Source: Anseongella sp036570465 (lineage in GTDB: Bacteria; Bacteroidota; Bacteroidia; Sphingobacteriales; Sphingobacteriaceae). From it: 17,322 nt of DNA. A program made the position numbers and the translations under genes. The stretch covers positions 1 through 17,322 of the forward strand of contig DATCYD010000100.1 in NCBI GenBank assembly GCA_036570465.1. The letters are read 5' to 3'. The notes under the pieces are model-generated. The model saw nothing but the letters and a program-made list of their open reading frames with translations. It ran no database searches and had not been told where the DNA came from. The first letter of the stretch is position 1; every line of letters starts with the position of its first letter. Below are positions 5,852 to 13,479 of this stretch, one piece after another.

Positions 5852-7251
5852 TTTTGATATCCGGTTACAACTTTATTCTTACTTTCTAACCATTCTTTCA
5901 TTCCACCGGCATAATTGTTCACGTTGCCGAACCCATGCCGTTTCAGGATGGAATAGGCAATAGTGGAACGGTCCCCCGCCTGGCAGTATATCAATACTTG
6001 CTTATTCCTGCTGATCTTGTCCAGATTCTCCTGGAAGGTACCCACGAAGATATGTTCCGCCCCCTCGATGTGTCCCGCCTCGTACTCATTCCGGCTGCGT
6101 ACATCCACAACCTGAATATGCTCCTTGCCGGCAAGGTTCCTGAAGGTGTCAAGGTCGATCAGGCTCGCGGTTTGCAGTTCGACACCCGGGACCTTCACAT
6201 CCGGAATATATCCGTAGACATTGTCTATGCCGGTACGCATCAGTTTACGGCTCAGGTCTTCCATTTGGTCTTCTTCAGCGACCAGAATAAACTGTTCCTG
6301 ATAATTGAGCTGCCAGCCCATCCAGGTCGGAAACGAATTATTGCCCTGTATGTTCAGGCTGCCTGGAATAAACCCTTTGGCAAATATAACCTTATTACGG
6401 GTGTCGATGACCTTTAACCCGTTGCGGTAGGCCCGGAGGAATTGGTCCTTAGTCAGTTTCGGATATATTGGTACTTCGGTCAACAAAGGACGGCTTACCT
6501 TGTTCAGCTGCTTCATCATGGCGAAGTACCGGGGCGGCTCAGGCTGACCTTCCAGCAGATAATTCACAAATCCCTCTTCCCGGCCTTCGTATTGAAACGC
6601 CCAGTTCCGTATCTTCTCATATCCGACCGTCGAGACGGGTACGCTCCCTAACGCCTTCCCGCAGGCGGACCCGGCTCCATGTCCCGGCCAGATCTGCAGG
6701 TATTCCGAGAGTTCTGTAAAACCTTGTATGGATCGATACATCTGTTTGGCTCCTTTTTCCTGCGTACCCATGATGCCTGCGGCTTTCTCCAACAGGTCCG
6801 GGCGCCCGATGTCCCCTACAAAAACAAAATCCCCGGTAAAGATCATCACCGGTTTGTCCGATGCCGGGTGGTCGGTGAGCAGGAAGCTGATGCTCTCGGG
6901 GGTATGCCCCGGCGTATGCAGCACCTCAAATGTCAGGTTCCCCACACTGATAATATCGCCGTGCCTCAGGCCGCGGTGAGGGAATTCGTACTGCCAGTCC
7001 GCTCCGCCTTCATCGGAAAGGAACAACCCTGCCCCGGTAACGGCCGCAAGTTCGCGGGAACCGCAAAGAAAGTCGGCGTGGATGTGCGTCTCTGCAATAT
7101 GGGTGATCCGCAGGTTGTTCTGCCTGGCCACTTCCAGGTAGATGTCGATATCCCGCCGGGGATCGATCACCATGGCCTCTCCTTTGGCCTGGCAGCCGAT
7201 CACATAACTTGCCTGTGACAGGCTTTTATCGTACACTTGTTGAAAAAACAT
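5848..7251 (-). CDS. Persulfide dioxygenase-rhodanese fusion (metallo-beta-lactamase fold plus two rhodanese domains)
   Basis: This 467-residue cytoplasmic enzyme has three domains. Residues 1-240 are a metallo-beta-lactamase fold of the ETHE1/CstB type: THIHADF with His56, His58 and Asp60, HTPGHT with His116, FTGD with Asp141, and PGHG with His191. Residues about 262-355 are a rhodanese-like domain without a catalytic Cys (the loop reads VAEEDQME). Residues about 363-460 are a second rhodanese domain with the active loop YCQAGDRST and Cys423. Members oxidise glutathione or bacillithiol-type persulfide with O2 to sulfite using one Fe, and the rhodanese can join sulfite and persulfide sulfur into thiosulfate. 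That product fits the YeeE-type transporter encoded next, and sulfite fits the TauE/SafE permease before it. The length is close to CstB-like fusions (about 445-470). Confidence 0.9.
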   Translation of the reverse strand: MFFQQVYDKSLSQASYVIGCQAKGEAMVIDPRRDIDIYLEVARQNNLRITHIAETHIHADFLCGSRELAAVTGAGLFLSDEGGADWQYEFPHRGLRHGDIISVGNLTFEVLHTPGHTPESISFLLTDHPASDKPVMIFTGDFVFVGDIGRPDLLEKAAGIMGTQEKGAKQMYRSIQGFTELSEYLQIWPGHGAGSACGKALGSVPVSTVGYEKIRNWAFQYEGREEGFVNYLLEGQPEPPRYFAMMKQLNKVSRPLLTEVPIYPKLTKDQFLRAYRNGLKVIDTRNKVIFAKGFIPGSLNIQGNNSFPTWMGWQLNYQEQFILVAEEDQMEDLSRKLMRTGIDNVYGYIPDVKVPGVELQTASLIDLDTFRNLAGKEHIQVVDVRSRNEYEAGHIEGAEHIFVGTFQENLDKISRNKQVLIYCQAGDRSTIAYSILKRHGFGNVNNYAGGMKEWLESKNKVVTGYQK

Positions 7252-7276
7252 AACCGTATTTAATTAATAGTCGTCC

Positions 7277-8077
7277 TTAGCCGAGCAACGTTTCCTTAAT
7301 AATGATATAGATCCCCATACCCAATACAAACCAACCGAAAGCAGGCTTCAGTTTATTGCCATCCATCTTTTTGGACAATGCCATACCGATTAAAATTCCC
7401 GCAACGGCAAGCGCTGTTACCGCTAAAAGGAATCCCCAGTCTATTCTGTTCACATTACTTTCTCCCAAAAATCCGATCAGTGATTTAGCCGCAATGATCA
7501 GCAGGGAGGTGCCTACCGCTTCCTTCATGGGCAACTTACTTAATACTACCAGGGCGGGAATGATCAGGAATCCGCCGCCAGCGCCAACCAAACCGGTAAG
7601 CATGCCGACTATTCCGCCCTCAAGAAGTATCAGCGGATAGCTGAACTTTTGCTTTCCGGATACTTCAGTTTCAAGCGCTTTAGCCTCTTTGATCATGCTA
7701 TAGGAAGCAAACAGCATCAGCACTGCAAAGAGCAACATCAGCATCATGTCTCTGCTAAGCACAAAGTTGTCAAAACGGAGGAGCTCGGAAGGCAGGGCGG
7801 GAACAAGGTAAGCCCTGGTCATGAAAACGGCGAAAATAGCGGGCAAACCAAATACTACGGACGTTTTGATATTAACCAATCCTTTTTTAAAGTAGGAAAA
7901 CGATCCGATCATGCTCGTTGTTCCAACAATGAAAAGGGAATAAGCGGTAGCCAGCACCGCGTCTATGCTAAAAAGATAGACGAGAACAGGCACCGTGAGG
8001 ATACTGCCTCCGCCGCCAATAAGTCCCAAGGCTATGCCGATAAGGACGGAGGATAAGTAACCGGCGACTTCCATCAT
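7277..8077 (-). CDS. TauE/SafE-family sulfite exporter-like permease
   Basis: This 266-residue protein has about eight hydrophobic segments. It shows the two glycine-rich family repeats: ALGLIGGGGSILTVPVL at 16-32 and GLVGAGGGFLIIPALV at 162-177. TauE/SafE proteins are thought to export sulfite or related organosulfonates. It is the first gene of the sulfur operon, 25 bp ahead of the persulfide dioxygenase, so removal of the sulfite made by that enzyme is the natural reading. The frame is open upstream to 8284, but the added 69 residues are polar and unlike the family. They also overlap the start of the divergent gene, so I chose the Met-Met at 8077/8074. Confidence 0.87.
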   Translation of the reverse strand: MMEVAGYLSSVLIGIALGLIGGGGSILTVPVLVYLFSIDAVLATAYSLFIVGTTSMIGSFSYFKKGLVNIKTSVVFGLPAIFAVFMTRAYLVPALPSELLRFDNFVLSRDMMLMLLFAVLMLFASYSMIKEAKALETEVSGKQKFSYPLILLEGGIVGMLTGLVGAGGGFLIIPALVVLSKLPMKEAVGTSLLIIAAKSLIGFLGESNVNRIDWGFLLAVTALAVAGILIGMALSKKMDGNKLKPAFGWFVLGMGIYIIIKETLLG

Positions 8078-8140
8078 GTGTTGAATTTGATATCGCAAAT
8101 ATCGCCCCATGCAAATCACATCTACAGTTACTTTTGTTAC

Positions 8141-8152
8141 ATTGATATCAAT
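8141..8152. promoter_or_regulatory. Perfect 12-bp dyad ATTGATATCAAT between the divergent operons
   Basis: The dyad consists of two Fnr-like half-sites (TTGAT and ATCAA) with no spacer. It ends 5 bp before the predicted -33 element of the rightward promoter and is 64 bp from the start of the leftward sulfur operon. It is well placed to control both directions. The core ATATCAA recurs at 8640-8646 and, on the minus strand, at 8087-8093. Which protein binds is not known. Confidence 0.4.
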
Positions 8153-8157
8153 TGTTT

Positions 8158-8189
8158 TTTGCGACCTTCGACAAATAATTCTAAATTTG
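8158..8189 (+). promoter_or_regulatory. Consensus Bacteroidetes promoter of the rightward operon
   Basis: TTTG at 8158-8161 and TAAATTTG at 8182-8189 are separated by exactly 20 bp, a full match to the Bacteroidetes consensus TTTG-N19-21-TAnnTTTG. The expected transcription start, about 33 bp after the first element, falls near 8193. That is only a few bases from the ATG at 8197, so the mRNA would be nearly leaderless. Confidence 0.65.
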
Positions 8190-8196
8190 CGGATTG

Positions 8197-8601
8197 ATGA
8201 ACAGGAGTTTAGCAAATAGTATTTCAAAGGCTTACCGGCGAAACCCCTTCGTGCTCGCTGCGATGGTTTTGTTGCTGCTGGCATCCTGTCCCGTGAAAAG
8301 CGGTATCAAGCACCTTGCCGGTATTCCGGTTAATACAGAACAGAGTGACACCAAAGGCAATTATAGTTTCTTCGGAAGCGCGTTGGAAAAATGTGTCAAC
8401 GGCGACGCAACGGACACAGAAATCGCTTCGTCCACGTCGTCCCAAACGAATAATTTAGTACCCGCCGTTCTCCATGCGGCGACTTTTCTGTTCCTGGCCA
8501 CTTATACGCGCCGTAAGGAACCACAGCACGCTCTTTATGGGAGCCTGAAAATCCCCGGCAGGTTACCTATCTTTCTGGAGTACCGAAAGCTGATCATTTA
8601 A
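8197..8601 (+). CDS. Small uncharacterised membrane protein heading the efflux operon
   Basis: This 134-residue protein has a basic head (to about residue 15), a hydrophobic segment at about 17-31 ending in LLASCP, and a polar Thr/Ser-rich middle with Cys66. A second hydrophobic segment (VLHAATFLFLATY) is at about 90-103, followed by a basic tail ending RLPIFLEYRKLII. The LLLLASC sequence resembles a lipobox, but the following Pro and the second span make an integral membrane protein as likely. The ATG at 8197 follows a TTG at 8194; I prefer the ATG. It sits just behind a strong promoter and 115 bp before the tolC-like ATG. I recognise no named family. Similar small membrane proteins often precede metal or RND efflux operons in Bacteroidetes, so an accessory or sensor role for the pump is a guess. 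Confidence 0.7.
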   Translation: MNRSLANSISKAYRRNPFVLAAMVLLLLASCPVKSGIKHLAGIPVNTEQSDTKGNYSFFGSALEKCVNGDATDTEIASSTSSQTNNLVPAVLHAATFLFLATYTRRKEPQHALYGSLKIPGRLPIFLEYRKLII

Positions 8602-8632
8602 TATCCTTCCTGCCTCTCTTTTTTCCTGCCTG

Positions 8633-8646
8633 TTGACCAATATCAA
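8633..8646. promoter_or_regulatory. Fnr-box-like sequence TTGAC-CAAT-ATCAA upstream of the tolC-like gene
   Basis: It matches the classical Crp/Fnr-family box TTGAT-N4-ATCAA with one mismatch, and lies 70 bp before the ATG at 8717. A Crp/Fnr-family regulator is encoded in the adjacent sulfur operon. No clear TAnnTTTG element follows, so the site may act on read-through or on an unrecognised promoter. Confidence 0.35.
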
Positions 8647-8716
8647 TAGGCAAGCCTCTATTCATTTCATTTAATGGTATTGGACCGTGTTGCGGCCAAT
8701 CAAAACTTTACAGTAT

Positions 8717-10114
8717 ATGATCAAACAGATCATGACAATGACCGTCATGTGGTGCGCCCTCGCGGTCGCGTTTCCACTGCACGCCCAGCAGCAAGCACCA
8801 ACTTTGGGCAGTTTATGGCCACAGGTAAAAGAAAATTATCCAGGCATCGGCGCAAAAAAAGCGGCCATTGATGCGGCAGAATACAACAAGCGCGCAGTAA
8901 AAGGCGCCATGCTTCCACAGGTAAATGCCCAGGCACAGCATACCTATGGCACGTACGAGGGCAGCGCCGGCGCATTTTTCCCGCAAACCGGATTGTTTAA
9001 CGTAAGCGGCGCTGCAAATACCTTAGACGGTAGTTCCACAAATGGCAGCCCGATGGCCGCTAACAACTTCGGCTCTGCCACCGTAGAATGGGAACTGTTT
9101 TCTTTCGGAAAGCTCCGTAAGGAAAATGAGGCCGCCACCGCCGGGTATTATAAGGCAGTGAGTGAAAAGGAAGCTTATCTGCTCCACCTTAAAAAGACAC
9201 TGTCCGAACGGTATATTACCCTGCTTTATAATGATGCCAAACTAACATGGACGAAGAAGAACGCGGAACGCCTCGGTGATATACGCGAAATCACTTCCGG
9301 GTTGTCGGCGGCAGGCCTTAGACCTGCGGCAGACAGCCTGCTTGCCTCCTCTTCCTACGTGCAGGCAATGGGGGAATACGATAAATGGACTGGGCTTAAA
9401 AATGCAGCGTTCATTAAGCTGTTGGAGCTGCAGGGCAACGATACCGTTTATTATGCCGCTTCCGCCGAACGGTTTACCAATCCACGAGCAAATCAGTTAA
9501 CCGACAAGGGTTCAATAAGCGCCTCGCATCCCATTCTGGACGCGCTTGAAAAACAGTCCGATTATTATACGGCGAGCGGCGAAGCGCAACAGCGGTCGTC
9601 TTTACCCTCTCTTAGCCTGTTGGGCGGCTATTCCTACCGCGGTACGGGTATTAAGCCCGACGGAACGGTATCGCACGCATGGAAAGATGGTTTTAATAAC
9701 GGCGCTGGCAACCTGCTGGCCGGTATCGGTATCACCTGGAATATCACCAGCCTGCATACCAGCCGGATAAAAGGAAAAGGGATTTTGAAAGAGGCGGAAA
9801 GCACGAAACTGCTCCGCTCGCAATATGCCCAGGCCATGCAGGCTGACCTTTCCGCATCACAGGCAAAAACCCGCCAGCAATATAAACAACTTGGGAAAAC
9901 AAGGCATGCCGTGAAGCAGTCACAGGATGCTTACGATATGTACCTGGCCCGGTACCAGGGCGGTCTTATTGCGCTCACTGAACTGTTGCAGATCCGCGCG
10001 CTGCTGGAGCAGGCCGAGGACAAGCACATAGAAGCTTCCCGTGACTATTGGATGCTGTTGGCCTATGAAGCGGAGCTTACTGCCAACTTCGATTTCCTGT
10101 TTAACAATCTATAA
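8717..10114 (+). CDS. TolC-family outer membrane efflux protein
   Basis: This 465-residue protein starts with a signal peptide (to about residue 23, ending FPLHA before QQQ). It then shows the two long helical repeats of the OEP/TolC family, with typical segments such as ATVEWELFSFGKLRKENEAA and, near the end, YLARYQGGLIALTELLQIRALLEQAE. It forms the outer membrane channel of a tripartite pump. A GTG at 8687 is in frame, but the ATG at 8717 gives a better signal peptide, with a short charged head before the hydrophobic core. The stop is 9 bp before the RND gene, so the two are co-transcribed and should form one pump with the adaptor encoded downstream. Confidence 0.9.
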   Translation: MIKQIMTMTVMWCALAVAFPLHAQQQAPTLGSLWPQVKENYPGIGAKKAAIDAAEYNKRAVKGAMLPQVNAQAQHTYGTYEGSAGAFFPQTGLFNVSGAANTLDGSSTNGSPMAANNFGSATVEWELFSFGKLRKENEAATAGYYKAVSEKEAYLLHLKKTLSERYITLLYNDAKLTWTKKNAERLGDIREITSGLSAAGLRPAADSLLASSSYVQAMGEYDKWTGLKNAAFIKLLELQGNDTVYYAASAERFTNPRANQLTDKGSISASHPILDALEKQSDYYTASGEAQQRSSLPSLSLLGGYSYRGTGIKPDGTVSHAWKDGFNNGAGNLLAGIGITWNITSLHTSRIKGKGILKEAESTKLLRSQYAQAMQADLSASQAKTRQQYKQLGKTRHAVKQSQDAYDMYLARYQGGLIALTELLQIRALLEQAEDKHIEASRDYWMLLAYEAELTANFDFLFNNL

Positions 10115-10123
10115 TCTTTCAGC

Positions 10124-13100
10124 ATGAACCTAATAAGATTTGCGTTAAGAAAGCCGATAGCCATTATGGTCGTCGTAATGACCGTAGCTTTCTTTTCCTA
10201 CAACACCGTAAAAAAGATAAACGTCGATATTTTTCCCGCAGTGGAGCTGCCGGCGATATACATCGCCATGCCGTATGGCGGGCTATCCCCCACGTATATG
10301 GATGGCTTTATGGCCAACGAGTTCCAAAAGGTGCTGTTATTTGTTAGTGGAGTAAAAAACATAGACTTCAAAAGCGTACAGGGGTTGACCCTGATGAAGC
10401 TGTCTTTTTATCCCGGAACCGATATGGCCCAGGTTGCGGGGGAGGTTTCGACAACGGTTTCACGGGCAATGGGTTTTCTGCCTCCTGGCGCGGTTCCCCC
10501 GATGGTGGTGCGATTCGACGGCAGTTCGCTTCCCGTAGGACAACTGGTATTTGAGAGCGACGAGCGTTCGGTCAATGAGCTTCAAACACTTGCCATAACC
10601 AGAGTGAGGCCTATGTTCGTTGAAATACCGGGTATTACGGCGCCCGCGCCGTTTGGGGGTAACATTCGCTCCATTGTTATCAATATCAACCCCCAGGCCA
10701 TGCAGGCCAATGGATTAAGCCCCGAAGAAATCACCATAGCCATTGCCAAAAACAGTCTTCCGTCTCCCGCCGGGAACATCCGCATCGGTGACGAGAACTT
10801 GATGGCGCCTATTAATTCGATCGCCGGGAACGTTGAGGAGTTTATGAATACGCCTATAAAAACAAAGGACGACCGTACTGTATATGTAAAAGATGTAGCA
10901 AGCGTGGTGGATGGAGCCGATCAAACCGCGGGCTATGCACTGGTCAACGGTAAACGGTCAGTTTACCTGCCCATCATCAAAAAGGCGGACGCCTCTACCT
11001 TGGATGCCGTCAAAAACCTAAAGGCTGCCATTCCCTTGTTGAAAAGCCAGTTGCCGGAGGATGTGGATATTCGCTATGAGTTTGACCAATCCATATACAT
11101 CGAGCGGTCGCTTTCGAACCTGATCCATGAAGGGATATTGGGAGCGGTGTTCACAGGCTTGGTGATCTTGCTGTTTCTGGGCGACACCAGGGGAGCCATC
11201 ATTGTGGTGCTTACCATTCCGATTGCCATCTTGTCGGCGGTTACGGTCTTGCATCTTTTCGGACAGACCATCAATATAATGACACTGAGCGGCCTTGCGC
11301 TGTCCATCGGGATCCTGGTGGATGAAGCCACGGTGACGATAGAAAATATTCATCAACATATGGAAATGGGTAAAGGGAAACAGCGTGCCATTTTAGATGC
11401 CCTCCTTGAAATATCGATCCCGAAACTGTTGATATTGCTCTGCATTCTTGCGGTACTGACACCTGCCTTTATCATGACGGGTATTCCGAAAGATATGTTC
11501 ATGCCATTGTCAATGGCGGTTGCTTTCGCCATGATCGCCTCTTTTTTGGCATCCCAGACTTTTGTACCCATACTGGCCAACTGGATGATGAAGAATAAAC
11601 ACAACAAAGTGGCTGATACACCCCGAAAACGGGCGTTCTTTGAAAAATTCAGAGTCAATTATTCCTACCGCATGCGGAAGTGGTCGACAAAGTCGTTGCC
11701 GCTTTTTGTAGTGTATGTTGCTGTTGCGGGAGGAATGGTGGCCCTGCTGTTAACGGTTGTAGGAACAGATGTGATGCCGGTTTCCAATAACGGCGATTTT
11801 CAGATACGTATACAAGCTCCGCAAGGAAGCAGGCTGGAAAAAACAGAAAAAATAGTGAAGGAAATTACTGCCGGTATTAGCACCCTGGTCCCTGAAAATG
11901 GCATCAACCTTACATCGGCCTTTGTAGGGATGCACCCCGCCGGGTCACCTATCAATCCCATCTTTCTCTTTTCCAGTGCCTCGCATGAATCGGTTTTGCA
12001 GGTGTCGGTCAATCAGGATGTTTATACCGGCTCAATGGAGGAGCTAAAAGAAAACATCAGGAAAAAGATTGCTGAAAATCACCCGAAGGTCCGGTTCAAT
12101 TTTGAACCGATGGAACTGACCGAAAAAATTATGGGACAGGGTGCCATGACACCGATTGAGGTAAAAGTAGGGGCCAATCAGGTGAAAGTAGCTTTTGCGC
12201 ACGCCTCAAAGATTGAAGCCCGCTTAAAAGAAGTTCCTTATCTGCGGGATGTACGTATAGCTGAAGCGCTTTCCTATCCCACGCTGGACATTGATGTCGA
12301 TCGTGACCTGGCCGGACAATTCGGGCTGACGATGCAGGATATTACCAGCAGTCTTGTTACTGCTACCTCTTCCACGCGTTTTACCAATAAAAACCTTTGG
12401 ATTGACCCCAAGTCCGGATTGGTGTTCCAGACACAGGTTCAGATACCCGAGGGTATTATGTCATCCGAAGAAAAATTGCGGTCGCTTCCGCTGAAAAAGG
12501 GAAGTCTCCGGCCTGTATTGGAAGATGTGGCAACCATCCGGCGCGTCACCACTCCGGCGCAGGTTAACCGCAAGGGCCCCAATCGTTATGTGACCATCGT
12601 GGCCAATGTGCATGGCAAAGATTTGGGCACGGCTTCACGAGCCGTGAAAAAAGCCGTTGAAAATGCAGGGGAACCACCCCGGGGAACAACGGTATGGACG
12701 GAAGGGACCTTACAGTTACTGGATGATACCTTAAGCAGCCTTTTGGCCGGTTTAGGCGTGGCTATAATTGTTATATTCCTGATGCTTTCGGCATATTACC
12801 AGTCCTTTAAAGTGCCATTAATTATCCTTTCGGTATTGCCCGCGGTGATCGCCGGCAGTCTTATCCTGCTTTTCCTGACAGGGAGTACACTCAATCTTCA
12901 GTCATATATGGGCATTATCATGTCACTCGGTGTCTCGGTGTCCAATGCAGTACTTCTTGTGAACCAGGCCGAATATTACCGGCGGCATCTGGCCCTGAAA
13001 CCCGCGAATGCTGCAAGACTGGCGGCCTCCTCACGATTGAGGCCGGTACTGATGACGGCCGCAGCGATGCTGGCGGGTATGTTACCAATGGCCATGGGAC

Positions 13101-13294
13101 TGGGAGACGGCGCTGAACAAGTTGCCCCATTAGGCAGAGCGGTTATCGGTGGGCTGATCGCTTCCACGGTAACCATTCTGCTATTGGTTCCGCATTTCTT
13201 TTCTTCCCTGATGTCCAGGACAGCGATTATCAGTCCTTCGTTAGACCCGGACGATAAAGACAGCAGGTATTATTCAGGACAACAAATAATTTAG
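10124..13294 (+). CDS. RND efflux permease (AcrB/MdtB-type, altered proton relay)
   Basis: This 1056-residue inner membrane transporter has the RND layout: 12 membrane helices and two large periplasmic loops (about 30-335 and 555-870). It has an early MNLIRFALRKPIAIMV segment and a TM4 region LSIGILVDEATVTIENIHQH. It exports small molecules from periplasm or membrane using the proton gradient. In AcrB the relay is Asp407-Asp408 with Lys940; here the pair is Asp400-Glu401 and the Lys position appears as Asn941 (SVSNAVLLVNQ). That gives a variant relay, and the substrate cannot be deduced. The stop codon TAG at 13292-13294 lies in the left end of an inserted MITE, but the empty site would have given the same TAG. 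Gene order TolC, RND, adaptor is complete. Confidence 0.92.
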   Translation: MNLIRFALRKPIAIMVVVMTVAFFSYNTVKKINVDIFPAVELPAIYIAMPYGGLSPTYMDGFMANEFQKVLLFVSGVKNIDFKSVQGLTLMKLSFYPGTDMAQVAGEVSTTVSRAMGFLPPGAVPPMVVRFDGSSLPVGQLVFESDERSVNELQTLAITRVRPMFVEIPGITAPAPFGGNIRSIVININPQAMQANGLSPEEITIAIAKNSLPSPAGNIRIGDENLMAPINSIAGNVEEFMNTPIKTKDDRTVYVKDVASVVDGADQTAGYALVNGKRSVYLPIIKKADASTLDAVKNLKAAIPLLKSQLPEDVDIRYEFDQSIYIERSLSNLIHEGILGAVFTGLVILLFLGDTRGAIIVVLTIPIAILSAVTVLHLFGQTINIMTLSGLALSIGILVDEATVTIENIHQHMEMGKGKQRAILDALLEISIPKLLILLCILAVLTPAFIMTGIPKDMFMPLSMAVAFAMIASFLASQTFVPILANWMMKNKHNKVADTPRKRAFFEKFRVNYSYRMRKWSTKSLPLFVVYVAVAGGMVALLLTVVGTDVMPVSNNGDFQIRIQAPQGSRLEKTEKIVKEITAGISTLVPENGINLTSAFVGMHPAGSPINPIFLFSSASHESVLQVSVNQDVYTGSMEELKENIRKKIAENHPKVRFNFEPMELTEKIMGQGAMTPIEVKVGANQVKVAFAHASKIEARLKEVPYLRDVRIAEALSYPTLDIDVDRDLAGQFGLTMQDITSSLVTATSSTRFTNKNLWIDPKSGLVFQTQVQIPEGIMSSEEKLRSLPLKKGSLRPVLEDVATIRRVTTPAQVNRKGPNRYVTIVANVHGKDLGTASRAVKKAVENAGEPPRGTTVWTEGTLQLLDDTLSSLLAGLGVAIIVIFLMLSAYYQSFKVPLIILSVLPAVIAGSLILLFLTGSTLNLQSYMGIIMSLGVSVSNAVLLVNQAEYYRRHLALKPANAARLAASSRLRPVLMTAAAMLAGMLPMAMGLGDGAEQVAPLGRAVIGGLIASTVTILLLVPHFFSSLMSRTAIISPSLDPDDKDSRYYSGQQII

Positions 13295-13456
13295 TGTCGT
13301 GTCAACCATAATCTTGCAGGGCCAAGCCTTGTTCTTTTTGCCCCTGGCTGCTTTAAAAAATGTTTCCGTAGTCACCGCTACGCAAAACATTTTTCGCATT
13401 GCCAGGAACAAAAATTCCGGCGGCTTACCCTACATCTTACAGTTGACACGACACTA
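13292..13456. mobile_element. MITE-like element with 13-bp terminal inverted repeats and TA target duplications
   Basis: The ends GTGTCGTGTCAAC (13294-13306) and GTTGACACGACAC (13442-13454) are exact reverse complements, each flanked outside by TA (13292-13293 and 13455-13456). The interior is also an imperfect inverted repeat, so the whole 161 bp can fold into one hairpin with apex CGTAG-TCACCG-CTACG at 13367-13382. It holds no gene. TA duplication points to mobilisation by an IS630/Tc1-mariner-type transposase. Removing the element plus one TA leaves ATT-TAG-CAAAAC, which restores the same RND stop codon and a 22-bp gap to the adaptor gene, as expected inside an operon. Confidence 0.82.
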
Positions 13457-13479
13457 GCAAAACTTAAAACAATCATACA

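Noticed and set aside
4816..7218. Several plus-strand open frames opposite the sulfur operon (for example 4816-5304, 5601-5963, 5935-6417, 6679-7218)
   Set aside because: They lie antisense to well supported genes with clear family motifs, have no recognisable domains, and are explained by the GC-rich codon pattern of the opposite strand.
8078..8284. N-terminal extension of the operon TauE/SafE protein up to 8284
   Set aside because: The extension is polar, unlike the family, and overlaps the promoter and start of the divergent gene; the Met pair at 8077/8074 fits a first membrane helix.
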